From contig JALMLS010000022.1 in NCBI GenBank assembly GCA_038496445.1, forward strand, positions 62,001 to 126,000: a DNA stretch of 64,000 nt. Reading direction: 5' to 3'. Both the position numbers and the translations under genes were made by a program. This DNA comes from Trichosphaerium sp. ATCC 40318 (taxonomy: Eukaryota; Discosea; Flabellinia; Trichosidae). The notes under the pieces are model-generated. The model did no database searches. It worked only from the letters and a program-made list of their open reading frames with translations, and was not told the origin of the DNA. Below are positions 1 to 13,100 of this stretch, piece by piece (the stretch's first letter is position 1; each line of letters begins with the position of its first letter).

Positions 1-30
1 AGTACCCAATCGCAGCTTGTAGATATCCAA

Positions 31-3000
31 ATGGTCAGTCCAGGGAGAAAGACAAAAGCTTCTCCAAAAAGTACTTTTAGGCGAAAAGGTGCGTTAAAAC
101 TTACTGTTAATCCTTCTGTTGTATCGAAGAATATTTGAATATGCGCTGCAGTAGGTTCTAGCACCTGTTTGTGGTGAAAGCTGGTTTTTTGTCATTTTTT
201 TATTGAATGTTTCTAACTTTTGTTTAAAATAGCGTCAATGTCTCGTAAGGGTCTTCGTAGTACTGTTAAGCGTGAACGTAAACAAATGAAAGAAAAACAA
301 AGGCTATCTCTTCCTATTAAAGGGCTTCCACCTCCAAAGGAATACGAAAAAATAGAAATGTCTCAAAGGATAAAGTTAGAAGCTGAACCTAATTGTTTAC
401 TTCAAGTCACGGAAGAAGAGACTTGGGTTGGATTAGACAATGGAAAGTTATTCTTAACAAGTGTACGTAGGGCCCATGTGTTTATTATGAATGAAGGAAA
501 TGAAAGAAGAGAAAAACAGTCTTCTTTTTTTTTTTTTCTTTCCAAATTGTTATTGCCTAACTGCTTGTTGATTAGAACGGTAAAAATAGCTATATGAGTG
601 CGCATAAAAAAACAATTAATGGATTTGCACGTGCTTTCGATGGTTTACGTGATACGATTTGGACTCTTTCAGATGACACTGAAATTGGTACCTGGGAGCC
701 TAGGGTAAGTTAGTTTGTTTTGTAATGTCTTATTGATGTTTGTTACTATAGAGTCGTAACCATATCAAAAGAATATTTGCGCATTCAAATAAAGTAACTG
801 CTTCATGTGTTGTGGTTAATAATGGTGACGTTTCTGAAATATGGACAGGTGATGACGATGGATTCCTAAAAATGTTTGAGGTAACTATTTTGATGTAAAA
901 GCAAACACTGAATGTTTGTTTTCCAAGGGTTGTGAGCTTGCAAAAACTGTTCAAGTAGGAGGTTGTATTAATGACATAATTGTCGTAAATAATAAGGATG
1001 TATGGGTGGCAACAAATAGAGGCATAAAGATTTTTAATGGCACGAAGCAAGAAATCATTGCTAGGTACGCCCACTTGTCTTTTTTTTTCTCATACTTACT
1101 TTTTCTAATTGTTCTAGCTTTGAAACTCCTCAACCTACTGTTGCTTTGGCATATGGTAAAAATAATGTTTGGAGTGCTAGTGGGAAGGCATTATATGTTT
1201 GGACACCAAGTGCTAAAGTAACCGACTTTGTTTGTTTGGAAAAGTTGTTTTAATAACCACTTTACATAGACTGGTGTGGAAGATGCCCGTAAGGAGATTG
1301 TTTGCCACGAAGGAGCGATTACTTGTTTGGGTATTGTAAAGTCACCTAATGGAAGGCAGCAAATATGGAGCGGTTCACAAGATAAAAAAATACTGGTTTG
1401 GGATGCTGAGGTACTGTCTTTTCTCCATATTTTCTATTTCATGTAACTAACCTAAGTTTAAGTCTCATGCTCTATTAACTATACTGAAAAAACATGCATA
1501 TGTCACAAAAGCTATCATAGATACAAACAACGGACCTATATCATGCTCTGCAAACTGTATGTTTACACTTGTCTCTTCTGGTTTTTTTCTGGTTTTTCAT
1601 TCAAGTTGTTGATGAGTCGCTCACATATTTTCTCCTAGCTTCTGGACTTACATTCTGGCGTTATAATAATACTAAAGCCAAAACATCCAGAAGAGTTATG
1701 GATAAACCTACAATAACTTCATGCACGGAGTTATCACGTGATAAAGTAGAAAAACCTACAAAAATATCTACCACAGTAAAGGTGCCTTCACAGAATTCGT
1801 TAGTTGCACCTGGAATAAGCGATGTTCAATATGGATCCTACCCACACAATGAGGTTGGAAATACAAATAGTAGTGGAACTCCTTCAACGCAAGAAATCGG
1901 TACACTACAGTAGTTTCTTAACTTTGATTATTTTTTGCTTATCCTATGCTTTTAGACTATGGTTGTTTCCCAGAAACAAGTACTACTACTGATGATAATA
2001 CTGCAGTAAGACCTCCAAGCCAAGAAATAAATACAAATGCCGCAAAAGGGCGTACAACTCGCACAGAAAAGCGTACTGCACCAGCTGTTACTAGTACGTT
2101 TTTACTTGTCTCTTTGGCTCCCTTTTATCTTACACTTCAAAACAGATCATTATGGTGCATACCCTAGTCTCAGAAGTACTCAAAACAATCCTGCTGCAGA
2201 CTCTTCTACACCTATAAGACAATCTAGTACGTGTTTGATCAAGAAACAGGGTGTCACATTTGCTTACTCTGGAACAAAGGTTCTGCGTATGGTGGGTTTC
2301 CTAGCAAGCAAGCTACATCAGGTATCAAAGCGTCTTTGGCTCCAAAGAGCGCAACTCCTCCTCCTGTAAGAGCTTCTACAAGTTCTGTTTATGGAGGATT
2401 TCCAAGCAAGCAAGCTACAACAGGAAGCACAGGAGCATTGAATAATACGAATGCAACACCGCCTGTGAGATCTTCCCCTAGCTCTTATGGAGCTTTCCCT
2501 AAGGCTGGCACTTCTTACCCTTCAAGACCAGTGCCAACGAGCTTTGATGGTACTAAGAATACCAGCCCTGCTCCACAAATTGAAGAGCCTTTGAACAGAG
2601 AAAGAGTTTACAAGAGTTTTCCTCCACAAGGAAAGTCTCCAAGAGAGCAACAGTACGTTTTGTATTTTTCTTTAGCTTCTACTTTAACTTACTTTGTTCC
2701 TTTAGAAATCCTAGTACCAATGGTGGACCTGGTGGTCCTGGTGCACCTCGTAAGTGCCTTGTTATTCTTTCCACGTTACAAATTACTTATATTTCTTTAT
2801 AGAAGGATCATACTACGCTGCATTTCCTTCACCACAGAAAAACCCTATTCCAACAAGCTTTAATAATTCTCCTCCACCTATACGAAATGCTCCACCAACG
2901 CGGAGTCTTCCACCTAATCCTCCACCTAATCCTCCACCTACCAATGGCGTTCCTAAAACTCAAGATAGGGCATTTCCTCAAACTCTTGTACGCATTGGGC

Positions 3001-3359
3001 TTCAGCTATTTTTGAATTATTACTTAATTGAGAGTGTGCTCACTTTCTATGCAGTCAAATGATAAGCCAATGCTTGTACAGATTTATGATGTATCAAATA
3101 ATCGTAAGAATATTGTTATACGACCAGATGTCTCAAATGAACAGACTTATGCAGTACGTGAACAAAATAATCCAACTTTTACAAAGACTTACATGCAATT
3201 TAGTTGGTTGGTGACAAGTTTGGTTTAGCTAAAGGAACTTTTAAATTAAAACTCTGTGATGGTGGTAAGTTTAGTAAGCTAACTGATACGTTATATTCAA
3301 CAGCAAAAACAAAAACAAAAAGACAAACAATACACATATTCGAGAAGAAGAAATCTTGA
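31..3359 (+). CDS. Beta-propeller (WD40-like) protein with YGxFP repeats and a ubiquitin-like C-terminus
   Basis: Spliced exons read in one frame from ATG at 31 (first intron 89-232) to TGA at 3357-3359. The first third is a beta-propeller: blades carry TWVGLDNGKLFL, IWTLSDDTEIGTW, EIWTGDDDGFLKMFE, DVWVATNRGIKIFNG and IWSGSQDKKILVWDAE. A Ser/Pro/Thr-rich linker follows with at least six degenerate copies of Y-G/A-x-F/Y-P (YGSYP, YGCFP, YGAYP, YGGFP twice, YGAFP, YAAFP). The last exons encode a beta-rich segment (MLVQIYDVSNN...KGTFKLKLCDG) that resembles a PB1, RA or ubiquitin-like fold; this is an inference. Propellers usually serve as protein scaffolds and no catalytic motif is visible. The true start may lie upstream of the window, so the N-terminus is tentative. 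The repeats could be docking motifs. Confidence 0.6.
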
Positions 3360-3728
3360 TGCGTGCTTGTTTTTTTGAAACAAAAAAAGAAGAAAATAAC
3401 AAGAAAAGAAAAGAAAAGATAAAGATACTGCTCTTCTCTATTTTTTGAAATTAGTATCCAAGGAAAGTGTACAATATAAATAAAATAAGCAGTTACTTGT
3501 AAACTCATTGCATTCATTTTCAAGGTTACTGTTTACTCGTTGGGTATTTGCTGGTTTTACAAAACAAAAGAGTAGAACTACGCAAAATGGCAACATAAGT
3601 TGTCATTGCATAATAATAAACTTGAACGGTGCGTTATTGATTGAATGAGTAGTTTATGCGTTTGTAAAAGCATGTTATGCTACGTTTTTATGATTGTCAA
3701 GTGGTTGGATGGATACTCTTCCTGATAT
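3360..3728. other. Short intergenic spacer between convergent genes
   Basis: A/T-rich, with A-runs and no readable exon. It probably holds the two 3' UTRs of the flanking convergent genes. Confidence 0.5.
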
Positions 3729-6700
3729 TTATTTGTAAGATTTACGAGGTCCTACAGTAGAAGAGTCTATTGGTTTAAATCCACGTGCAAGAGCAGGTGA
3801 TGTTTTAGATAAATGATCAAAATCCAGATTGCCTAAAAAGTACATTAGAATATTGTGTTTAACTTTGCCTGTGATCTTACCAACATTTGTGAACTCAGGG
3901 TCAGCTAGAATGGAGTGTTTATCTTGCCCTTCGTTTTGCCATTGAGAAAAGGTAATTGGATGCTATACATCATTAGGTGTGAATGATAGAAGCAACGTAG
4001 TGGATAGAAAATCGCACTTGAGTTGGAGGAAACATCAACTTGTCATGGTTAATAGTACTCCAGTATGTGTTACTATCAAATGTTGTATTTCCAAAAGCAT
4101 TATCTCTGTTCGAATTAAATAGAGTGCCTGTGAAAACTATAAGAATGGCTTGTACAGCAGTTCATTTTAGAACCATTTGCGATGTATACAATATTTCTCT
4201 CAAAGGTGAATGAATTCGCTGAATGTGGTGATGGAGGATCAGGTGGATTTGCTCTTATAGCTGTTTTAATACAACCTGGAACTTTTCCACAAGAACTATC
4301 AGTATATTAGTGTACTATGGTTTTAGATAGTATCCAAAAGACACAGCAAGAAACAAGTTTTCATAAGAAGGGTAGGAAAAAAAGCTAACTTACTATTTGC
4401 TGTATGCTGGAAATGCAAATATGTTGTTAATAATATTATTGTTTGTTCCATAATGTTGATGTAATCCTGCGCTCTTTGAATGATACACAATATTGTTCGT
4501 AATGGTAACATTAGAAGACCAGTTGGAGCATTAGTATTGCAAACAAAGAAAACATTAAGTACCCCTCATCCAGGTAGTATCCGAATGCACTGGATCAGTG
4601 TTAATGTAATGGTAATACTTGAGAAAATTCTAGTATGCTTACCCATAGTCATAGCTGTTAACATCATGACAGACGTTATTGTTGATGATGGTTCCAGGAG
4701 ACCTTCCTAAAAACTGTGTAAATATCTAGCTCAAAGCCTTTGTATCCAGTCTTATCGTTTCAGGTCAACCTGTAACGTGTGACAATAATGGAATGAATAA
4801 AATACCCATGGTTTGGTGTTGTTTTGATTTGTGAATAGAACGAAACAATAGAGCAGCTATAAAAAAGGAAAACGGCGACGTACCTAAATGATAAACACAT
4901 CCCATATCAGACAATACTAAAGTAAAATATTAATTTAAACAGTTTTTTCATTGTAAAATGCATACATCCTAAACCAATGTGATGTATTAGATTGTAACTA
5001 AAAATAGAAATAAGCACGTGACAATAAAACAACACACTAACACGTGTGTTCGTTCCACTATTTGCACAAAAGAATCGTGTTTACAATTCCACATTAAAGT
5101 CAAAAAACCCTTGCCTTATTTTGTTTGTATGACAGCTTGTTGCTTCATAACCCCATGTCCATCCAGCTGATATTCCAGTGTAAGAAAAGTATCTGTGATG
5201 ACACGATTAAAGGATAAAAAGAGTTGAGTAGAAAACAAGTTTTGAGTACCTTATTTCGTTGTGCTCCAGAGCGCATGATGATGCTAGTTGCATTAATATG
5301 CCTGTTCCCGCTTGATAAATATGACCACCATTCTACCGCCATCAGAACTACATGAACAAGAGTATGACTAACCTCAATCAATGAATCACTGACAGAATTG
5401 TTTGTTGCAATAAGAGGTTCTGATGGTTCCAGACCATGTTGAGGCACACCGATCCTTATACCTCCAGCGCCCAAATCATTCATGTGACAATGTGAAACTA
5501 CGTTATTTTTGCTCCCAGCTGTGAACCATAGAGCGTATCCTCCTATTTAAAATGATGTTGGCAGCTCTTTTGAAAGTATAAGCAAGTACCTGTTGCTGAA
5601 ATTTCGACATTTTTAAACTGCCAATATCGTGATGCTGTGAGGCTTGGGTTCTTGTTAATTATAATAATCTTGATTTTATATAGCTTACTGAACTGTTGCT
5701 GTATTCACAAAAGAAGCGGATTGTCCATTGCACGTGGAATCTTTAGTCAAACACGATGACATATCGGCTGGTTTTTGGAAATAAGAAAAAAACATGCCTA
5801 AAGATTCTGATGATTTTCTTAAACTTACCTGCACTGTGGCTGAATGTTATTCCATCAAACTACAACTATGTGAATGGTGATAACAAAATAGCGATAGTGG
5901 TACAGTGACATAATCTACAAATTGCTTTGAGGTCGCATCTCCCATTGATGTTAAAATCTCAGTCAAAGAAGGAAGCACAACGTTCAGTTTTGTTAAGTCT
6001 TCTCCAGCATTTGCATGATAAGTAACAATATGACTGTTTCTAGCAATAAAAGCGTTACAATTATTAAAATACAAAATGTAGTTAGATGTACTTGTCGAAA
6101 TGGAAAGAACCAGGAGAATTAGTTAGACAAGACTTCACGTTTTCTAAAGGAAATTCATTAAGAAATACAGACTGCCAAATAAAATCAGTTATGGCGATGT
6201 ACCCAAGTAGAATCTATGACCACTAGCTAATCCAGTGTATGTAGCATACATAGGGTTTACTACTTTAACATTCTTTCCATCAATTGAAGATACTTGATGA
6301 TATGAGGAAGTCCTTCAAAAAACAATGTTAAAAAAAAAGTGTTAAGCGTTCCTGTACCAATACTGATACACTACCATCTAAGCATAGCGGGTTAGTATTG
6401 TAACGTTATTATATTATCCTTGTGTTACCTCAATTCCAGTATCTGTAGTGCTTGGAAGGTCATCTTTTGAAACTAACTCAAAAGCATGATCACCTTTACT
6501 GTTTCGTTAGTCTTGAGTTTACTAATGGTTGTTGCCTGACCAGATATAGATTCAAAGTGATCGTATGTCATGATACCGCAGTTTACACGCTTTCTTCTTT
6601 GTCCTGATAAGCAAGTTGTAAGCGAATTCGAAAGTCAGGGAAGGATTTTCGTCTTACCGTTTATCCACATTTGTCTAACATCGTTTTGTGTCACGTGCGC

Positions 6701-7265
6701 TTCCCATGTGTTACTACCAACTAGTTTCCAATCTTTAACCTGGACACCACCACTCACAATTACATCACCACTACTGTCACCAACGAACGATATTGGTGCT
6801 AGAACAAACAGTAACTCCCTAGAACTTTAACATTTTTCTTACCTTGTTCGCTTCCAGATATCGAAGAATTGAATGCTAACGGCACAGTTTGATAATAAGC
6901 ACCTGATACGATAGTATTAGAAGGAATAAAGCAAGTACATAAATGTGTGGTGACCTTTTTCAATGTTGAACGTTACGGCGGTTTTGAGAATGTTGGCCTT
7001 GTTCTTGTTCTTTAGAGATCTTGATTAAACAATGAGAAACACCGCTTTGTGCTGGTTAGGTATGCGCGTACGCTATTTGTTTCAAACATCGCGCTAGAGA
7101 CGCCCAAGGTGATCCCTTAGAACCATCGTTATTGTCGTTGCCTTTTATCACGTGTTAAATAGCGAACTTTCGATGTAATTGTCAAGATGTGCCTGTTGTA
7201 GATACGTAGTACTGCTGGCATGTAGAAATACAAATTAAAGCAAGTAGGAAAAGTGTTAACCGCAT
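3729..7265 (-). CDS. Secreted right-handed parallel beta-helix protein (pectate-lyase-like fold)
   Basis: Read on the reverse strand from ATG at 7265 to TAA at 3729. The N-terminus MRLTLFLLALICISTC is a signal peptide. It is followed by YYVSTTGNDNNDGSKGSPW, the typical opening of secreted beta-helix enzymes. Further landmarks are VRQMWINGQRRKRVNCG, NDLGAGGIRIGVPQ, YTGISAGWTWGYE and SDMGCVYHLG, then the terminal SPALARGFKPIDSSTVG that closes these proteins. The family holds polysaccharide lyases and glycoside hydrolases acting outside the cell; the substrate cannot be told. It has many short introns, one a GC-AG intron at 7142-7192. It stands divergently to the PL7 lyase gene, also secreted, so both may act on external polysaccharide (inference). 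Confidence 0.75.
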
Positions 7266-8642
7266 TTTGGAGTGCTTAGAAAGATTTAATGTGAATAAGG
7301 CACGATGGCTTCACAAAGTCGTACTACTAACACTGTTTGACATAACTGTACCTTCGCTTATAATTGGTTTGAGTATTCGCAATAATGTGCCCGTATTGTC
7401 CGTATTTAGAAGAAATTGTAAGGTGGCTACAATTGCATGACTGGTAGAATAAATAAGGGGTGGCTCAATTGTACCCTAACCCTACAATTGAGTACAATAA
7501 CCTATTGCATTATTTTTTTACGTCAAATTTACTTAACCTTTCAATATTAACTCTGCCGAGGGACTTCAGACTTTGTTTGTTCTTCTTCTTTGGTTCGTTC
7601 CCATTCTTTTTCCATTTCATCTTAACGTTGGGACGTTTCATTTGCTGTTATTATAGGCATGGTATGGAGTAATTTTATAGGGAGTTTATTCAGCAATTGT
7701 AGTCTCACATCAGCCTGTGTTGCATGAAGTAAATTGGCGATAAGGACGCCTTGAAATACAATCGGAGAATTATTAGACTAATGTTACCTCGCCTTGCAAT
7801 ACTGTAGTTTAACGATGAAGAGTATGAGTTCTCCAATATTGGCCAGTATTATGTAAGGAATATGTTTAACAACTAGACACATTATGGGGAACGGATAATT
7901 TAACATTATGAGTTTGCTCTACCCAACGAAAAAGTACCAACTGCGACCTTTTTTTATTGCTCTGCAAGGATCGTTGAGCCTCAGAATTTTGCTAAAACTT
8001 GGGAACATATTACAAAATTTTAAAGTAAATTTCCTGTAGTAAAATACAACATGTGATTTTTTCTAAAAATAACATGGTTCTTACGTATATTCAAGACTTG
8101 GACCTAACGAGATATCACAAAAGATCACGCCACAGAAATGTTGATTCAACTCCAAATAGATTCAATTATATAGACTGGTCTTGGGTGAGTTACTACCGTT
8201 CGTAATTCCCTACCTCTTCAACATGAAAGAAACTAGCGCCTAGATTATTTTGTGAATCTCGCAACGAATTCGTTTCCATTAAATTGTCCGGGAACTGTTT
8301 ACTTTATTGGCACTATTGTACAACCTTAGGTGCGGAAAAAATAAAACCCCGTTCTCTCCAAACCATTGTATTTATTGGATACGTAAGGACGGCTCATTTC
8401 CAAGCTTCATAAGCAGAACTTTTATACTCCAGTTATTTTTACATAAAATACCACACAATAATCTGATCATCTAGATCTAACCTTTGTAGGGACAGAGGTA
8501 ATCCAAATTTTATTCTGAGGCTGCCTCGTTATATAAATTTACCCGCTGACTAATGTGATTTAAACACACACTAGCGTATGAGTAAGTTACTAGCGAATCA
8601 TTCTTCTCAAGTTTTCAAACACTAAACAATACAAGCGGAAAA
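7266..8642. other. Intergenic region of about 1.4 kb
   Basis: Separates two divergently transcribed secreted-enzyme genes and must hold both promoters. No exon chain with coding character was found on either strand. The only structured element noted is the inverted repeat at 7464-7492. Confidence 0.5.
7464..7492. repeat. Perfect 10-bp inverted repeat around CCCTAACCC
   Basis: CTCAATTGTA at 7464-7473 and its exact reverse complement TACAATTGAG at 7483-7492 flank the 9-nt CCCTAACCC. It could form a hairpin or a dimeric protein site in the divergent promoter region. The spacer looks like a telomere-type unit but only one copy is present. Confidence 0.6.
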
Positions 8643-9642
8643 ATGGTACGAAGCAAATTTCCGCTGTTATATATCTCTTTATCTCACAGTATACCTAGAA
8701 CTGGATTATTTTATCGGTTTGTGTGGCACTCTTCCTTACGCAAGTTACAGCGCTAGACAAAAACAAAACCCCTGGACAAAACTTCGACCTCAGCAACTGG
8801 AAAATAACACTTCCTGATTCATCAGCAAGCGAAAGATCACCTTCTCAAGTACGCAACTATTTCCCCACTTTCTGCACAGTCATGCCTATGTAACATTTCT
8901 GTTAGCTGCGCACATACACTTCCAAGTACTTTTACACAGGAGGCGATGGATCGATGACGTTCTATTGTCCTTCAAATGGCGGTACAACAAGTGGATCAAG
9001 TTACCCAAGATCTGAGTTACGTCAACTCTGTAACCCAGGTGACGATAACTACGTACACAACAACAATGTCAACCTAAAGCTAACACTCTGCCTTCTTTTT
9101 AGAATTGGCACATATCTGATAAAAACGTGATGAAAGCAAGACTCAAAGTTGATAGAGCCAAAACGGATGCCAACAAAGTTGTAGTACTTCAAATTCACGC
9201 TTTTGATGCACCACCTCTTATCAAAATTCAATGGGAATCTAACGGGAATATCTACGCTTTGTACAAGAAAAACAGAAACGGTGACGATGCTCCAAAGGTA
9301 ATTATAACAATTTATATTTTGTCTACCATGCAAGTTACAATTAACACAAACTTGAGGTTACTCTGGGCAGTGTTGGATTTGGTCGTTTTGACATGGAGAT
9401 ACATGTACGTCCTTGATATTATGTAACTTGTTTTGATGTTTACCAAGGCTGACAACGGACGCCTTAAAGTGTACCTCAATGGTGCTAAAAAACTGGACGT
9501 AAATGTGGGTGGATATTGGAGCAGCTTCACAAACTACTTCAAGGCTGGTAGCTACTTGCAAGCAAACTCTGGTGGTCAGTTCGCTACAGTCCGATTCTAT
9601 GAATTGGATATCACCAGCCAAGGACCTTGTGAAGAAGATTAA
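8643..9642 (+). CDS. Secreted alginate-lyase-like enzyme, polysaccharide lyase family 7
   Basis: Six exons give a 245-residue protein: 8643-8645, 8699-8848, 8906-9052, 9103-9297, 9357-9404 and 9448-9642. The first intron falls directly after the start codon, and exon 2 opens with the signal peptide NWIILSVCVALFLTQVTA. All three PL7 signatures are visible: SYPRSELR (about 83-90), QIH (130-132) and YFKAGSYLQ (about 211-219). In PL7 enzymes the Arg, Gln, His and Tyr of these blocks form the active site for beta-elimination of uronic-acid polymers such as alginate. The length fits a bare catalytic jelly-roll domain without binding modules. PL7 is mainly bacterial with scattered eukaryotic members, so old lateral transfer followed by intron gain is possible. 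Natural substrate is unknown. Confidence 0.88.
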
Positions 9643-10130
9643 ATAAACTGCTCACACTTTCTGATGCCAAACAGTTTAATACAGTTTTGTTCCCGCTGTA
9701 GCGCTAGTGGACTCTGGAACTTTAATTGAGTTTTTTTTCAAGGTTTGTTTTCTTCGCTGTTATAATATGTACAATACTTAAAACGTCTGCAGAAAAAATA
9801 GAGGAGAGAGCAAAGAAGAAATTTAAGTTGAGATGACACGTGTAAATAAAATAGAAGCTTTTTTTTAGACTTTGAACATAGTTTAACAAAAAACTTTTTT
9901 CTGGTAAGTGCATGCTGATTTTTTAGTCCATTGTTTGAAGAACTGTTTCACGTCTAAGAAGAAAATTATTAGATATATTAAATACCTGTGGGTATTATAC
10001 GTACGTTGTAGAAGAGTTTGGAAAGAAGACAGGGAAAGGAGGTGGTACAGATAAGCCCAAACCATCAGGAACACTAAAAGAAAAAAGTCACAACATTGAT
10101 TCGCTTTGGATGCATATAAAGATGTTCTAC
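9643..10130. other. Intergenic spacer between convergent genes
   Basis: About 490 nt of A/T-rich sequence after the PL7 stop and before the end of the reverse-strand MORN gene. It includes a CACGTG near 9838. No gene is supported; it is probably 3' UTR on both sides. Confidence 0.5.
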
Positions 10131-13100
10131 TTACTTGCTCTGATATATAGTGTTTGTATAATGCTTAATAGATCCTTGGAAGGATCCACGATTAGGTATA
10201 TTGAAGCTACACTTTCCATCTTACAAGAGTATAAGTGAACAACGAAAACAAAGAAAAAAAGTTACCTCTTGTCCCGTTTGTCCATTTACCATTGAATGTG
10301 GTACCATTAGCAAAAGTGTATGTACCAGAACCATGGAACTATACATTATTTAAATCAATAGTTGTTCTTACAAAAAATCACGTGATTTTGTCTTACCAAA
10401 TTAAAAGCAAAACCGCCTTTGTAAGAATCTCCATTTCTAAATTCTGTTGAAAACAAAAGTCAGTTTCGTGTCATGGCTTTCTACCAATATTGTTAATTAC
10501 ATACCTATGTATCCTTTACCATGCATGTTGCTCTATATAAGCGTTATATTAGATAAAACAAGACTCTAGTGGTTAAAAAAGCGAACCATGTTCCATTCTC
10601 CTTCGTAGAGTATAATCCAATCTTTTTGATGTCCTGTCAACCTGCCTCCTTTATGCCCTGTTTAAAAAAGTGGGTAAGAAAGTGATCGAACTAAGCTATC
10701 CTTACATTTATCGTAAAGCCAAAAACCTTCATATCTTGCACCAGACTGGTAGGTCATCGTTCCTTTACCTTTAAAAAAAAACATCAACATTTTGACAAAA
10801 CTTTACTAGTTTATGATTTAGTCGTACCAGATCGGTACCCGTGTTCCCACTCTCCCTTTAACTTAGTTAGTATCTTTAAAATAATATTCAAGTACTTTAT
10901 AAGTAGAGCCATTTCGCCCGACAAATGATCCTTGACCATGACGCTAGTTGAGAGTTAATGTTGTTATATAACAAGTATGTAACACTTACTTTGTTGTGGA
11001 GCCAATCACCTTGATATTTGCATTTATTCGCATAGCACATACAACCTGAAATATTGTGTTATATATTGATTATATAGATCAAACATACCGACACCAGAGC
11101 GTGCTCCTCTGAGCCATTGACCCTTTTTTAAAAAGTCAAGAAAATTATAAGAAAAGACAAACTTTACCTGGTATTCACTACCGTCTCTGTACTTTTGATT
11201 ACCATGACCTTCTTTCATGTTGTATTGCCACTCTCCTGTGAATACTTCACCAGTAAGAGTATCAGTATATGTGCCATTACCATGACGCTAAACAAGCCAT
11301 TAATAAAAGAAACAAGCTCTTTTATAAAGCTACCAAGTCATGTTGGAAGTGCCCATAGTACACAGATCCATTAGCATACTTAACCTCTCCTTTACCGTGT
11401 TTAACGCCATTATTCCATCCGCCACAATAAGATTGGCCGTTGATATACGTTATTGTTCCTTCACCGTGGAACTACAACCAAAAGTTAAAAACGCAGAATA
11501 AAATCAAGTATACCTTATTTTCGTTAAACTGTCCTTCATATGATGTGCCATTCGCAAGCTTTAACTTTCCTTCGCCAGTTGCTGAGTCGTTCTAAAGCGC
11601 TATTTTCAGTATTGTAAGAGTTTGTGAATAACTAATTACCGTCCAGTCGCCTTCGTAGACATCACCGTTGTTAAACTTCAGCTGACCCTAGAACGAGAAA
11701 ATAAGAAAGAATCATATGTTTTTAGGTTCGAAATCCTTACCTGACCATGACGTTTGCCGTCCAGCCAATCACCTATTTTTATTAAAAACCCATGATTTTC
11801 CTATTAATTTGTACATACCAACGTATCGTCCACCTGTAGGTAAGGATAGCTCACCTTGTCCATTTTGCAGGTCCTAAGAAAACGAATTTAATTTGCCTTG
11901 TTTTACAATTTATAGTGTTCTTACGTCTTTCCATTCACCATTATATCTCTCTCCCGTTGGATACGTCAACTTTCCATTACCTTCTCTCCAATCTTCCTTC
12001 CATTCACCATCATATACACCTCCAAGATGAGAATACCTTCCTTTTCCATGACGCTTTAAACAAACTTTAGTTTAATTCGTTTGTTTAAAATTGATATTCC
12101 CTCTTACTTTACCGTGTTTCCAATAACCTACGTAGATACTTCAATATATAATTATAATAAAATAAACTCGTTTGCGACAGTACAAGGTAGTTACGGGATT
12201 TGTGTCGAGAGTTTTTTCAACAAGAAAAAAAAGGGAAAAGTCTGAAAATATACCTTCATAGATTGCAGTACTAGGATATGTATAACGACCATATCGAGTT
12301 GTATCGTCTTTGGATATTAGCACAAAATTATAAACATCAAAGTTAAGGTGTACCATTAGTGACATTACTACAAAAAAGCGATAAGTAACAATTTTTTTAC
12401 ATCATAGTCAACACGTACGGAGTTTGAGAAAACAAGTTATGTTGTGCTTGCTCTATTTTCTTTACCCATTCATTATCGTTTAGTTGTATTTTCTTCCCTT
12501 CTGGACCAATCAACATCACACTCACTGCAAAAAAAATAGAATAAGTCAAAAAACAACCACAGCAAGAAATGTTCTCATTAACAAAAGTTACGAAGTCAGA
12601 AAATTTTAAGAACATGGTTTTGTGTGCTAACAAACTGTGTAGAGTATGTAAAGCACATCCAGAGCGCGAAAAAACCTTTAATTGTTTAGCGGTTAACTTG
12701 AAAGCGTTTGACATTATGAGGTTTGTTAAAGAGTTCGTACTTTCATTTCTTCTTTCTACCTTCATCAACCAAACTAAGTTCAGTGGTAATGAGTACTCAG
12801 CGAGAGCTAAATTGGCTCCGGCTAGTAGTTTAAAGGTTAGTGGTTTTATATATGAGGGAACACTAAGACATGTCATGAAGTACCTTTTAGGAAGGCTTGT
12901 TTGATGTGAACCAAAATATCATTAAACAAAAAGAAATGAAGTGCATCTTTTTTCTTTTCTTCAGTTTTAACAACACCTTCTGTGATAAGATACCTGTGAT
13001 TATTAGTAACAAACACCTAAATTCACTACATAGGTACCTGTGCGGAGCAATCAAACCCTAAAAAGAGGTCAGCACTTGAATCACATGAAGTTAAAAAAAG

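Noticed and set aside
3200-3523. 107-codon reverse frame with a hydrophobic stretch
   Set aside because: It overlaps the last exon of the forward propeller gene and the A/T-rich 3' region; the Phe/Leu run comes from A-tracts.
7474-7482. CCCTAACCC as a telomere or interstitial telomeric repeat
   Set aside because: Only one and a half units are present, within an inverted repeat and far from any tandem array.
12569-12904. 111-codon forward open frame
   Set aside because: It is the mirror of the PH-domain exons and introns of the DH-PH-MORN gene, which have clear domain support.
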